Positions 35,229-43,919 of a stretch of 64,000 nt of DNA are shown here, piece by piece (positions within the stretch are counted from its first letter, which is position 1; each line of letters opens with the position of its first letter). The position numbers were made by a program, and so were the translations under genes. The notes beneath the pieces were generated by a model. It worked only from the letters and a program-made list of their open reading frames with translations. It searched no databases and was not told the origin of the DNA. Source of the stretch: Nocardiopsis sp. TSRI0078. GTDB lineage: Bacteria; Actinomycetota; Actinomycetes; Streptosporangiales; Streptosporangiaceae. The stretch spans positions 248,001 to 312,000 of the forward strand of contig NZ_LWLB01000012.1 in assembly GCF_001905145.1 (NCBI RefSeq), given 5' to 3'.

Positions 35229-36523
35229 CGTGCTCCTCCAGCGTGTCCGGAGTCGGGGCTCGCGGATCGTTCCGCGGGGTGTCGCCCTTGCGTCGGGCGC
35301 GGTGCGGGCACGCGCGGCCGCGTGCCGGCGGGGCTGGACCCCCGCCGCGTGTAGCGGTCGGCGTAGTCGTCGACCAGGGCGGACAGGGACGCGGCGCCCA
35401 TGCGCGGCAGGGCCTCGACGGCGGCGTCGAAGCAGTCCCGGGCGCACCGGGCGACGTCGGGGTCGGCGATGCCGTGCTGTGCGGACCGCATCCACAGGCG
35501 GCGGTCGGGGAAGCGTCCCCGGCACAGCCTCTCGGTGGACTCCTCCGCCACGGCCCGGGCGCGGGGATCGTCGACCAGCGCGGCGGCGAGCGCCACCGGG
35601 ACCGGCCACCAGCGCAGGGGGAGCGCGTCGATCATGCGCAGCTCCCACCAGCCGCGCGGGCGCACGGGCGGGAAGAGTGTGCTGAGGTGGAACTCCAGGT
35701 CGGCGCGGGTGACCGGGCGCGGCCCCTGCCCCTCGATCCACTGGGCGAGGGTGACGCCGGGGTCCGCGGTCCAGGGGGTGCCCGTGTCGGGGCACGCCGG
35801 GACCGCCATGACGTTCGCGGCCAGCGCGTACTCGGCCCACGCCGTGGCGGGGTCGGGATGGCTGCCCTGGTCCAGGACCGGCCGGGTCCGGGTGGCGTCG
35901 ATGGTCGCCCAGATGGCCCACCGGGTGGACTCCCAGCCGGTGGGGCGGCCCCGCCAGAGGGCGGAGTTGGCGAAGGCGGCGACGAGCACGGGGCCGAGCC
36001 GGTGGCTGAGCTCCCAGCGGGCGCGGACGTCGGCGGCGTCCGCGCCGTTGTCCAGGCACACCTGGAGCGAGGCGGTGCTGCACATCATGGTGCGGCCGCC
36101 GGTGTACCCGTGGTTGCCGAAGAACCGCTCCATGGCCGCGTAGCGGGGCTGCCGGAGCTGGAGCCGGGGCGGCCGTACGGTGTCGAGCGCGGTCTCGACC
36201 AGGCGTAGTCCGGATTCGGCGAGGGTCTTGCCGATGTGGCCCAGATCGGTGGAGAGCGCCTCGTGCGCCCGGGCCGGGCCCGGGAGGGCGGGCGAGCTGA
36301 GTTCGAGCTGTCCGCCGGGTTCGAAGGTGATCCTGCTTCCCGCGGGCGGGGGGCCGCTGGCCTCCATCAGCTCCGCGAGGCGGTCGACGGAAACGGGTGC
36401 GTCCGGGTCGTCCGGGTCGGTGACCAGCCATTCGGTCTCGACCCCGACCTTTCCGGGAGGGCCGGTCTTGAAGCAGACCCCGTTGATGTACTCGTGGACG
36501 TCTTCCGTGGTCATCCGGGCCAT
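35225..36523 (-). CDS. egtA: glutamate--cysteine ligase EgtA
   Basis: Makes gamma-glutamylcysteine for ergothioneine; 432 residues of the GCS2/EgtA family. Visible landmarks are VGVETEWLVTDP (catalytic Glu region), FEPGGQLELSSPALPGP, MMCSTASLQVCLDNG and WWELRMIDALP. The ATG at 36523 has AGGGAG 6 nt upstream; a second in-frame ATG follows three codons later. A 7-bp hairpin (GTCACCC/GGGTGAC) lies in the leader. The last ~40 residues are a Pro/Arg-rich tail. First gene of egtABCD, preceded by a 290-bp intergenic region with a terminator for the upstream ABC operon. Confidence 0.93.
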   Translation of the reverse strand: MARMTTEDVHEYINGVCFKTGPPGKVGVETEWLVTDPDDPDAPVSVDRLAELMEASGPPPAGSRITFEPGGQLELSSPALPGPARAHEALSTDLGHIGKTLAESGLRLVETALDTVRPPRLQLRQPRYAAMERFFGNHGYTGGRTMMCSTASLQVCLDNGADAADVRARWELSHRLGPVLVAAFANSALWRGRPTGWESTRWAIWATIDATRTRPVLDQGSHPDPATAWAEYALAANVMAVPACPDTGTPWTADPGVTLAQWIEGQGPRPVTRADLEFHLSTLFPPVRPRGWWELRMIDALPLRWWPVPVALAAALVDDPRARAVAEESTERLCRGRFPDRRLWMRSAQHGIADPDVARCARDCFDAAVEALPRMGAASLSALVDDYADRYTRRGSSPAGTRPRVPAPRPTQGRHPAERSASPDSGHAGGAR

Positions 36524-36701
36524 GGGCTACTCCCTCGACAGCGGTCACCCCCGCCGGGTGACGCCTGACGCCTCCAAGGTCCTGCCCACGACGCCGCCAG
36601 ACGGAACGCATGGAATGCCCACGAATCTCCGAAGAGGTCGGGACACTCCCAATGCGGACGATATGCACCGGTGTCGGGAGGCCAGGTGGTAGGGGTCTTC
36701 G

Positions 36702-36729
36702 CGGTGGGTGGGCACGCTCCCACCCACCG
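36702..36729 (-). terminator. terminator hairpin between peptide ABC operon and egtA
   Basis: Perfect 11-bp stem CGGTGGGTGGG (36702-36712) with its complement at 36719-36729, 6-nt loop. It lies about 85 bp beyond the end of the last ABC gene in the direction of transcription and separates that operon from egtABCD. Confidence 0.6.
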
Positions 36730-36813
36730 TTCTGTGATGACGGTCACACCCCGGTGGGCTCCCGGGGCCATCCGGCGGCGGGCCGCTCCTCCCTGCCGGA
36801 GACGGCGCCGGCC

Positions 36814-37893
36814 TCAGCCGGTGCCCGGCTCCCGGCCGCGGACCCGGCCGGCCGTGTCGGAGGCCGACCAGTGGCAGGCCACCCTCCGTTCGGCTCCGCC
36901 CTCCAGGATCGCCGGGTCCACGGTGCGGCACCGGTCGGCGACCCCCGCGCGCTCGGCCTCTCCCGAGGCCAGCACCGGGCAGCGCGGGTGGAAACGGCAT
37001 CCCCTCGGCACGCGCTTGGGGTCCGGCGGCTCACCGGACAGCACCACCGGCTCGCCCTCCGCGTCCGGCAGCACCGACAGCAGCGCCCGGGTGTAGGGAT
37101 GGGCGGGCGCGGCCAGGACCTCCTCCACCGTGCCCAGCTCCACCACCCTGCCCAGGTACATCACCGCGACCCGGTCGGCGATGTTCCACGCCAGTCCCAG
37201 GTCGTGTGTGGCCACCAGGGCCGACAGCCCCAGGTCGGCGCGCAGGTCCAGGAGCAGGCGCAGGATCTCGCCGCGCACCGACGCGTCCAGGGAGGCCACC
37301 GGCTCGTCGGCCACCAGCACCTCGGGGTCCAGCACCAGCGCGCCCGCGATCACCACGCGCTGGCGCTGGCCTCCGGACAGCTCGTGCGGATAGCGGGGGA
37401 AGAAACGCTCCGGCGGACGCAGGCCCGCCTTGGCCAGCGCCGCACCGACCCGGTCGGACTCGTCGGCGGTGGTGCCCTCGTGGATGCGCAGACCCTCGGC
37501 CACGGACTCGTAGACGGTGCGGCGCGGGTTGAGCGAGCCGGTGGGGTCCTGCTGCACCAGCTGCACCCGGCGCCGGTAGCGGCGCATGTCGCGGGAGCCG
37601 TATCGCAGCGGGACGCCCTCGAAGACCACGTCTCCGCCCGTGGTCGGCTCCAGGCCCAGCAGGGCCCGGGCCAGCGTGGTCTTGCCGCAGCCGGACTCCC
37701 CCACCAGCGCCACGATCTCCCCCGCGGCGATGTCGAGGTTGACGCCGTCCACGGCACGGGCGGTGCCCCGGCCGCCGCCGGGGGCGAATCCGGCCGCGAA
37801 GGCGACCTCCACCCCCCGGGCGCTCAGGACGGGTGCGGTCCCCTCCCCGGACGTCGGCGGGGTCTCGTGGGAGTCGGTCTCGGTGGTGCTCAA
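36814..37893 (-). CDS. peptide-type ABC transporter ATP-binding protein (DppF/OppF type)
   Basis: ATPase subunit of 359 residues. Walker A GESGCGKTT, Q-loop LVQQDPTGSLNPR, signature LSGGQRQRV, Walker B VLVADEPVASLD and the H-loop VATHD are all intact. The C-terminal oligopeptide/dipeptide extension carries the PRGCRFHPRCPVLASGEAE cysteine pattern of Dpp/Opp ATPases. The start is a TTG at 37893, supported by GAGGAG upstream and by its overlap with the preceding gene's stop as TTGA. Last gene of the five-gene operon. Confidence 0.92.
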   Translation of the reverse strand: MSTTETDSHETPPTSGEGTAPVLSARGVEVAFAAGFAPGGGRGTARAVDGVNLDIAAGEIVALVGESGCGKTTLARALLGLEPTTGGDVVFEGVPLRYGSRDMRRYRRRVQLVQQDPTGSLNPRRTVYESVAEGLRIHEGTTADESDRVGAALAKAGLRPPERFFPRYPHELSGGQRQRVVIAGALVLDPEVLVADEPVASLDASVRGEILRLLLDLRADLGLSALVATHDLGLAWNIADRVAVMYLGRVVELGTVEEVLAAPAHPYTRALLSVLPDAEGEPVVLSGEPPDPKRVPRGCRFHPRCPVLASGEAERAGVADRCRTVDPAILEGGAERRVACHWSASDTAGRVRGREPGTG

Positions 37894-38948
37894 GGGCGCT
37901 TCTCCTCGGTGGGGTCGGCGGTCGGCGCCGTGGGCGCTCCCCCGTCCCCCGTCGCCGTCAGCGGTCGGGCGGGACCCACGTGCACGCACGCCGCCTGCCG
38001 GGTGGAGGCGCCCTCGGCGTCGGGGTCCACGGGCCACAGGGGTGGGTCGACCGTGGCGCACACGGTCTCGGCCACCGCGCAGCGCGGCCGGAACACGCAG
38101 CCCGGGGACGGGTCCGCCGGGTCGGGCGGGTCGCCGGGCAGGCCCCGGGGCGCCAGGCGCGAGGCCGGGTCGCCGATACGGGGGAAGGCCGCGCTGAGCG
38201 CTCCGGCATAGGGGTGCGCGGGCTCGTGCACGACCTCCCGGGCCGGTCCCTGCTCCACGATCCGGCCCGCGTACATGATCGCGACCCGGTCGCAGGTGGA
38301 GGACAGCACGGACAGGTCGTGGCTGATCATCAGCATGCCGATGCCGTGCTCGGCGACCAGCCGCCGCAGCAGGGCCAGGATCTGCGCCTGGATCATCACG
38401 TCCAGGGCGGTGGTGGCCTCGTCGGCGATGACCAGGCGGGGCTCGCACGCCAGCGCCATGGCGATCATGACCCGCTGGCGCTGGCCGCCGGACAGCTGGT
38501 GGGGGTAGTCGCGGTACCGGGAGTCGGGCAGGCCGACCTGCTCCAGGAGCGCGCTGACCCGGGCGGGCACCTCCCCGGCGGGGACCGTGCCGTGGACGGC
38601 CATGGGCTCGGCGATCTGGTCGCCGATCCTGCGTACCGGGTTGAGCGAGTGCATGGCGCCCTGGAAGACGATGGAGGCGTCCGCCCAGCGGACCGCGCGC
38701 AGGCGGCCCCAGCGCATGCCGAGGACGTCCTCGCCCTCCAGGAGCACCTCGCCGGTGACACCGGCGGTCCCGGGCAGCAGGCGCAGCAGGGCCAGGGCGA
38801 CGGTGGACTTGCCGCTGCCGGACTCCCCCGCCAGGCCCAGGGTGCCGCCGGGGTCCAGGGCCAGGTCCACACCGCGTACGGCGGGGACGTCGCCGCCGCC
38901 GGTGCGGTAGGTGACGCGCAGGTCGCGGACATCGAGCAGGGAGGTCAA
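37890..38948 (-). CDS. peptide-type ABC transporter ATP-binding protein (DppD/OppD type)
   Basis: ATPase subunit of 352 residues. Walker [11 protein letters not shown]-loop [13 protein letters not shown], signature [10 protein letters not shown], Walker [13 protein letters not shown] and H-loop MISHD are complete; the C-terminal extension [18 protein letters not shown] is the oligopeptide-transporter type. The start is a TTG at 38948 (reading TSLLDVRDL after the first residue) with GGGAG 5 nt upstream, overlapping the permease stop as TTGA. Pairs with the next ATPase as a heterodimer. Confidence 0.92.
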   Translation of the reverse strand: MTSLLDVRDLRVTYRTGGGDVPAVRGVDLALDPGGTLGLAGESGSGKSTVALALLRLLPGTAGVTGEVLLEGEDVLGMRWGRLRAVRWADASIVFQGAMHSLNPVRRIGDQIAEPMAVHGTVPAGEVPARVSALLEQVGLPDSRYRDYPHQLSGGQRQRVMIAMALACEPRLVIADEATTALDVMIQAQILALLRRLVAEHGIGMLMISHDLSVLSSTCDRVAIMYAGRIVEQGPAREVVHEPAHPYAGALSAAFPRIGDPASRLAPRGLPGDPPDPADPSPGCVFRPRCAVAETVCATVDPPLWPVDPDAEGASTRQAACVHVGPARPLTATGDGGAPTAPTADPTEEKRP

Positions 38949-39937
38949 CGCTGCTCCCGGAGTCGCGGGTTGATGACGGATTCGAGTGCCCGGCCGCACA
39001 GGGTGAAGGACAGCGCGACCAGGGCGATCGCCAGACCGGGCGGGACCATGTACCACCAGATCCCGGAACTGATCGCGCCGGCGTTGCGGGCCGCCTCCAG
39101 TACGCCTCCCCAGGACACGGTGGTGGGGTCGCCCACGCCGAGGAAGGCCAGGGTGGACTCGGCGATGATCGAGGTGGCCACGAGCAGGGTGGTCTGGGCG
39201 AGCACGACCGGCATGACGTTGGGCAGGACGTGCCAGGCCATGACGTGGGCGTGGCCTCCGCCCAGGGCGCGGGCCCGCTCCACGTAGGGACGGGCCTCCA
39301 CCGCCAGGGTCTGTGCGCGCACCAGCCGGGCGGTGGCGGGCCAGACGGTGAGGCCGATGGCGATGATGATGGTGCCGGTGCCGCGCGGCAGCACGGCCGC
39401 CAGGGCCACGGCCAGGACCAGGGTGGGCAGGACCAGGAACCAGTCGGTGACGCGCATGAGCACCGAGGACACGATCCTCCCGGCGGTGCCGCCGGAGGCG
39501 CCGAAGTGCCCGGCGGTCATCCCGACCAGGGTGCCCAGGACCACGGAGACGGCCGTGGCCAGGAAGCCCACGGTGAGCGAGACGCGGGAGCCCCAGACGA
39601 CCAGGTCCAGGATGGAGCGGCCGAAGTTGTCGGTGCCGAGCGGGTACTCGGCGCTGGGCGGCTGGTAGGCGGCGCCGGGAGCGCCGGTGATGGTGAGCTC
39701 GGCCTGGTCGACGAAGAGCGGGGCGGTCAGCGCCAGGGCGCCGATGGCCAGCAGCGCGGCCAGTCCGATCAGCCCGGCGCGGTTGCGGGCGTACTCGCGG
39801 GCGAAGCGGCGCAGGGCCTCACGGCGACGCCTGCGGGCGAGGGCCCGGGGGGTGGGCGGCGCGGCGCCGCCGGCCCCTCCGGTCCGGTCGGTCCCGCTGG
39901 TCTGCGGGGTGCCGGGCGTCCCGGCGGGGGCGCTCAC
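38945..39937 (-). CDS. peptide-type ABC transporter permease (DppC type)
   Basis: Membrane subunit of 330 residues with a long hydrophilic N terminus (Gly/Thr/Arg-rich, about 50 residues), the OppC N-terminal helix (LIGLAALLAIGALALTAPLF) and the transmembrane core. The family motif YPLGTDNFGRSILDLVVWGSR and the EAA-type loop YVERARALGGGHAHVMAWHVLPNV are clear (both given as landmarks around residues 100 and 230). GTG 39937 overlaps the preceding permease stop as GTGA. Confidence 0.92.
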   Translation of the reverse strand: MSAPAGTPGTPQTSGTDRTGGAGGAAPPTPRALARRRRREALRRFAREYARNRAGLIGLAALLAIGALALTAPLFVDQAELTITGAPGAAYQPPSAEYPLGTDNFGRSILDLVVWGSRVSLTVGFLATAVSVVLGTLVGMTAGHFGASGGTAGRIVSSVLMRVTDWFLVLPTLVLAVALAAVLPRGTGTIIIAIGLTVWPATARLVRAQTLAVEARPYVERARALGGGHAHVMAWHVLPNVMPVVLAQTTLLVATSIIAESTLAFLGVGDPTTVSWGGVLEAARNAGAISSGIWWYMVPPGLAIALVALSFTLCGRALESVINPRLREQR

Positions 39938-41004
39938 GGGCGCACCCGGGGGTCGAGCAGCGGGTACACCAGGTCGGCGAGAAGGTTCATGAGGATCACC
40001 GAGGCCGCGAAGACCACGAACAGGCCCTGGACGAGGCCGAGGTCGGGCACGCGCAGGCCGGAGTAGAAGAGCTGTCCGAGGCCGGGCCAGGAGAACACGG
40101 TCTCCACGAGGATCACGCCGGACACGACCTGGCCGAGGTTGAGGAAGACGAGCGTGACCGTGGGCAGCAGCGCGTTGGGCACGGCGTGCCTGCGCCGCAC
40201 CAGGGTGTCGCGCAGGCCCTTGGCGCGTGCGGTGGTGAGGTAGTCGGCGCCCTTCTCGTCCATGAGCGAGGAGCGCATGATCATCAGGTACTGGGCGTAG
40301 ATGACCGCGACCATGGTGGTGACGGGCAGCACCATGTGCCGGGCGGTGCTCAGCGCGGTCTCCAGGGCTCCGTCGGCGCCGGGGGCGACCATGCCGCCGG
40401 TGGGGAACAGGCCGGGCACGAACCCGCGCCCGGAGGCCAGGAACACGATGAGCAGCAGGCCGAGCCAGAACGTGGGCACCGACCAGAAGAACAGGGCCAC
40501 GGCGGTGTTGACGCGGTCGCCGCGGCCGCCCGGCCGCCACCCGGCGCGGGCGCCCAGGAACAGTCCCAGGAGAGCGGCGACGACCGTGCCGGTCCCGGCG
40601 AGCAGGACCGTGGGCCCGAGCCTGTCCAGGATGAGCTCGGCGACCGGCTCGCGGTACTGGAAGGAGGTGCCCAGGTCGAGTCGGAGCAGCCCGGACGCGT
40701 AGTCCAGGAACTGCCGCCACAGCGGCTCGTCGAGGCCGAACTGGCGGCGCAGCTCCTCGCGCTGTTCGGCGGTGACCTCGCGCCCCTCGGTCATGGCGCG
40801 GACGGGGTCGCCGGGCAGGATCCGGAAGAGGAAGAACCCGGCGACGACCACGGCGGCCAGGGAGGCCGCCGCGGTCGTCAGGCGTCCGGCCACGTAGCGC
40901 GCGACGCGCCCGGCCCGGCCGGCCCCGGCCGGCTCCGGCGGGGCGGGGGCGTCGGCCGCCCCGGCCCCGGGCGGACCGTCCGCCGTGGTGGGAGTACTGG
41001 TCAC
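39934..41004 (-). CDS. peptide-type ABC transporter permease (DppB type)
   Basis: Membrane subunit of 356 residues with about six helices. The N-terminal 35 residues are Ala/Pro/Gly-rich and unusual in length for the family. Landmarks: FFLFRILPGDPVRAMT, LRRQFGLDEPLWRQFLDY, LDLGTSFQYREPV, the EAA loop DYLTTARAKGLRDTLVRRRHA and VETVFSWPGLGQLFYSG. GTG 41004 overlaps the binding-protein stop as GTGA. Confidence 0.92.
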   Translation of the reverse strand: MTSTPTTADGPPGAGAADAPAPPEPAGAGRAGRVARYVAGRLTTAAASLAAVVVAGFFLFRILPGDPVRAMTEGREVTAEQREELRRQFGLDEPLWRQFLDYASGLLRLDLGTSFQYREPVAELILDRLGPTVLLAGTGTVVAALLGLFLGARAGWRPGGRGDRVNTAVALFFWSVPTFWLGLLLIVFLASGRGFVPGLFPTGGMVAPGADGALETALSTARHMVLPVTTMVAVIYAQYLMIMRSSLMDEKGADYLTTARAKGLRDTLVRRRHAVPNALLPTVTLVFLNLGQVVSGVILVETVFSWPGLGQLFYSGLRVPDLGLVQGLFVVFAASVILMNLLADLVYPLLDPRVRP

Positions 41005-42881
41005 TCGCGGTCCTCCATGGTGGAGCGTCGACGGAACAGCAGGAACCCCCCGGCCGCGACGAGGACGAGCACGACGGCTCCGACGCCGACCCAGACCCCG
41101 GTGGAGGGCCCGGAGGCGGAGGCTCCGGCCTCGGCGGAGGCGGGTTCGGCGGACCACCAGGCCCAGTAGCCCTCCTGGCCCCAGATGTTGCCGCCCTCGG
41201 CGGGCTCGTACTGGATGGAGGCGATCTGGTCGGTGCGGTAGGCCTCCATGATGTCGGGGTAGGCGAGGACGTTCACGACGGCCTCGCGGTAGAGGACCTC
41301 CTGGAGCCGGTGGACGAGCTCGGCGCGCGCGGGGCGGTCGTACTCGGCGAGCTGGGCCTCGTAGAGCTCGTCGTACTCCTCGTCGCAGAAGTAGGCGTCG
41401 CCCTGCATGGTGCCGGGTTCGGTGGGCAGGGCCCCGCAGGTGTGGATGCTGAGGACGTAGTCGGGGTCGGGGTTGACCGTCCACCCGGTGAAGATGAGGT
41501 CGTACTCGCCGGCGTAGAGGGCGTCGCTGAGCACGCCGGGGTCCACGGTGAGGTTCTGGACCTCGATGCCGATGTCGGCGAGGCGCTCGACCAGGATCAG
41601 TCCGGCGTTGACGTTGGCGGGGCGGTCCTGGTGGACGTGCATGCGCAGCCTGAGGCGGTCGCCGTCGGGTGAGACGCGCACTCCGTCCGCGCCCCGCTCG
41701 TACCCGGCCTCGTCGAGCATGGCGTTGGCGGCGTCGGGGTCGAATCCGAGGTCGGCCCCGCCGCCCTCCGGCGCCCAGTGGAAGTCCTCGTAGCGGGGAG
41801 GGATGTAGCCGCCCGCGGCGACGGCCCGGCCACCGTGCGCCTTGTCGACGATCTCCTCGTTGTCGACGGCCATGACGATGGCCTGGCGCAGGGTCCGGTC
41901 GGCGAGGGCGGGGTGCCCGTCGCCGAACTCGTCGCCGTCCTGGGTCACGGCCCCGGGGTTGATGGTGAAGGCCTGGAAGCGCTTGCCGTCGGCGAAGTTG
42001 ACGTGGATGTCCTCGGCGGACTCCAGGGCGGTGGCCTGGGCCTGGGTGAGCTCGTAGACGAAGGAGATCTCGCCGCTGCGCAGGGCCTCGACCGCGGCGT
42101 CCTTCTCGGAGTAGTAGCGCATGACGATCCGGTCGAAGCCGGGGGCGCCGCGCCAGTGGTCGGGGTTGGCCTCCAGGGTGATGGACCTGCCCCGGTCGTG
42201 GCCGCTGAGGACGAAGGGGCCGCTGCCGACGGTCGGGAAGTCCTCGTTGCCGTACTCGGCGAAGGCCTCCCCCTCCTCCTCCAGGACCGGCTCCCAGACG
42301 TGCCGGGGCACGATCGGGACGTTCAGGGAGGCCATGGTGGCCTGGGGCTCGTCCAGTTCGATGACCACGGTGTGGTCGTCAGGAGCGGTGACCAGTCTGA
42401 AGTCGGCGACGTAGTTGCCGTTGGCCACGGCCGCCGCCTCGTTCTCCATCATCGTGGTGAAGGTCCAGGCCACGTCGTCGGCGGTGAGGGGCTCGCCGTC
42501 GGAGAAGGTGACGTCGTCGCGCAGCCGGAAGGTCCAGGTGAGGCCGTCCTCGCTCGTCTCCCAGGACTCGGCCAGGGCGGGGGCGGGCTCGTTCGTCTCG
42601 GGGTTGGTGGTGGTGAGGGAGTCGTAGACGTGGCGAAGGATGTTGGTGGTGACCGCGAGCTGGGCCGTGAAGGGGTTGAACGAGTCCACCTGCTGGGAGA
42701 TCGCGACCGTGAGGGTGTCCTGACCGCCCTCGTCCGCGGCGGCGGGGGCGGAGGCGAGGGCGGGGGTCGCGGCCAGGAGCAGGGCGGTGCCCGCGGCGGC
42801 GGCGCGGCGGAGGGGGGCGCCGCGGGGCCGGCGGAGGCCGGGTGATCGGAGGAGGCCGGAAGGGCGGTGGTGGGAGTTCAT
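41001..42881 (-). CDS. family 5 substrate-binding protein with C-terminal membrane anchor
   Basis: Solute-binding protein of 626 residues for the importer encoded downstream, probably binding peptides, though family 5 also takes nickel, opines or glycosides. It has a cleavable Sec signal peptide (TALLLAATPALASAPA, cleavage near residue 45-50) without a lipobox cysteine. The family-5 core runs from DTLTVAISQQVDSFNPFTAQ to about residue 570. Distinctively, it ends with a Ser/Ala/Gly linker, one membrane helix (VWVGVGAVVLVLVAAGGFLLF) and the basic tail RRRSTMEDRE, so it is tethered by its C terminus instead of by lipid. First gene of a five-gene operon in which every junction is a 4-bp overlap. 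Confidence 0.92.
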   Translation of the reverse strand: MNSHHRPSGLLRSPGLRRPRGAPLRRAAAAGTALLLAATPALASAPAAADEGGQDTLTVAISQQVDSFNPFTAQLAVTTNILRHVYDSLTTTNPETNEPAPALAESWETSEDGLTWTFRLRDDVTFSDGEPLTADDVAWTFTTMMENEAAAVANGNYVADFRLVTAPDDHTVVIELDEPQATMASLNVPIVPRHVWEPVLEEEGEAFAEYGNEDFPTVGSGPFVLSGHDRGRSITLEANPDHWRGAPGFDRIVMRYYSEKDAAVEALRSGEISFVYELTQAQATALESAEDIHVNFADGKRFQAFTINPGAVTQDGDEFGDGHPALADRTLRQAIVMAVDNEEIVDKAHGGRAVAAGGYIPPRYEDFHWAPEGGGADLGFDPDAANAMLDEAGYERGADGVRVSPDGDRLRLRMHVHQDRPANVNAGLILVERLADIGIEVQNLTVDPGVLSDALYAGEYDLIFTGWTVNPDPDYVLSIHTCGALPTEPGTMQGDAYFCDEEYDELYEAQLAEYDRPARAELVHRLQEVLYREAVVNVLAYPDIMEAYRTDQIASIQYEPAEGGNIWGQEGYWAWWSAEPASAEAGASASGPSTGVWVGVGAVVLVLVAAGGFLLFRRRSTMEDRE

Positions 42882-42946
42882 GTGCGGCCCCTGTCAGAGG
42901 ATCGTGTGGTGGGCGGCGCGCCACCGCTCACCCTGGGGTTGGTGGT

Positions 42947-42976
42947 TGTTTACCAACACGCTGTGATCAACGTCAA
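42947..42976 (-). promoter_or_regulatory. candidate promoter of the peptide ABC operon
   Basis: Minus-strand TTGACG (42976-42971) is followed after 18 nt by TAAACA (42952-42947), 66 bp upstream of the binding-protein start. The inverted repeat GTTGGT/ACCAAC (42938-42943 and 42952-42957) overlaps the -10 and could be an operator. The match to consensus is moderate. Confidence 0.4.
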
Positions 42977-43108
42977 TGATCTACGGGGAGCGCCGTGACA
43001 TTGGCATACATTCGCCCTCGGGGGCCGGTGTCGGAGTGGTCCGTGTGCACCGCGTCACGGGCGGGACGTTCACACCACCCCGCGTTGGCAGCGAATGCCT
43101 TACTCCGC

Positions 43109-43114
43109 TACGGT
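43109..43114 (+). promoter_or_regulatory. -10 element for a leaderless YdjM-like gene
   Basis: TACGGT fits TAnnnT and ends 7 nt before the ATG at 43122. No Shine-Dalgarno sequence is present. Confidence 0.45.
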
Positions 43115-43121
43115 TCCGGCC

Positions 43122-43835
43122 ATGATGGGGCACTCGCACGCACTGAGCGGCGTGGTCGGCTGGATGGCGGTCGTTCCGCTGGTCCAGGGCACGGAATTTC
43201 TCGGACTCAGCTTCCACCTGGGCCCCGGTGAGGTCATCGCCGGTTCCCTGGTCTGCGCCGGCGCGGCCCTGCTGCCCGATCTGGACCACAAGAGCGCCAC
43301 GGTGACCAAGACCTACGGCAAGGTCACCGAGACGCTGAGCGGCATGCTCGGCTTCCTCTTCGGCGGACACCGCATGGGAACGCACTCGTTCTTCTTCGCG
43401 GTCCTCATGGGCGCGCTGGTGCAGCTGCTGGCCCTGTGGTCGGAGATGGCCGTCCAGGTCTTCGTGTTCCTGCTGATCGGTATCGCCCTGCAGGGCCTGG
43501 GGTTCGGCCTGGACAAGAACCGCGTCGCCTCGGGGGTCATCAACGCGCTGGCCACGGGAGGGATCACGCTGGCCCTGTTCACCGCCGGGGTGAACTACAG
43601 CTGGCTGGGCCTGGCGGTGGCCTTCGGCGTGGTGCTGCACTTCTTCGGCGACATGATCACCAAGATGGGCGTGCCGATCTTCTGGCCCTTCTACAAGAAG
43701 CGCTTCGGCCAGAACAAGGGCTTCGTCACCGACGGCCCCGTCGAGCAGAAGCTGGTCACCCCGCTGCTGACCATCGGCGTCATCGTGGGGACGATCTACC
43801 TCTTCGACTGGCCCGCACTGCTGCCCGAGTACTAG
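43122..43835 (+). CDS. YdjM/DUF457 family metal-dependent membrane hydrolase
   Basis: Integral membrane protein of 237 residues, begins MMGHSHALSG. The predicted metal motifs of the family, HSHALSG near the N terminus and LLPDLDHKSATVT around 60, are present, along with GGHRMGTHSFFF. Five to six membrane helices follow. E. coli YdjM is a LexA-controlled membrane protein and related proteins resemble membrane phospholipase-like hydrolases, but no activity is established. I see no SOS box in front of this copy. ATG 43122 is followed directly by a second ATG; the mRNA is probably leaderless. Divergent from the peptide transporter. Confidence 0.85.
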   Translation: MMGHSHALSGVVGWMAVVPLVQGTEFLGLSFHLGPGEVIAGSLVCAGAALLPDLDHKSATVTKTYGKVTETLSGMLGFLFGGHRMGTHSFFFAVLMGALVQLLALWSEMAVQVFVFLLIGIALQGLGFGLDKNRVASGVINALATGGITLALFTAGVNYSWLGLAVAFGVVLHFFGDMITKMGVPIFWPFYKKRFGQNKGFVTDGPVEQKLVTPLLTIGVIVGTIYLFDWPALLPEY

Positions 43836-43906
43836 TCGCGGCCGACCGCCCCGGCGGAGGGTCCGGACACGGTGCCGGGGTCCGGGCGCCCCGGGGCGCG
43901 CTGTCC

Positions 43907-43912
43907 TAGGCT
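43907..43912 (+). promoter_or_regulatory. -10 element for a leaderless O-methyltransferase mRNA
   Basis: TAGGCT fits TAnnnT and ends 7 nt before the GTG at 43920, with no ribosome site between. Confidence 0.45.
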
Positions 43913-43919
43913 GGCGGGC

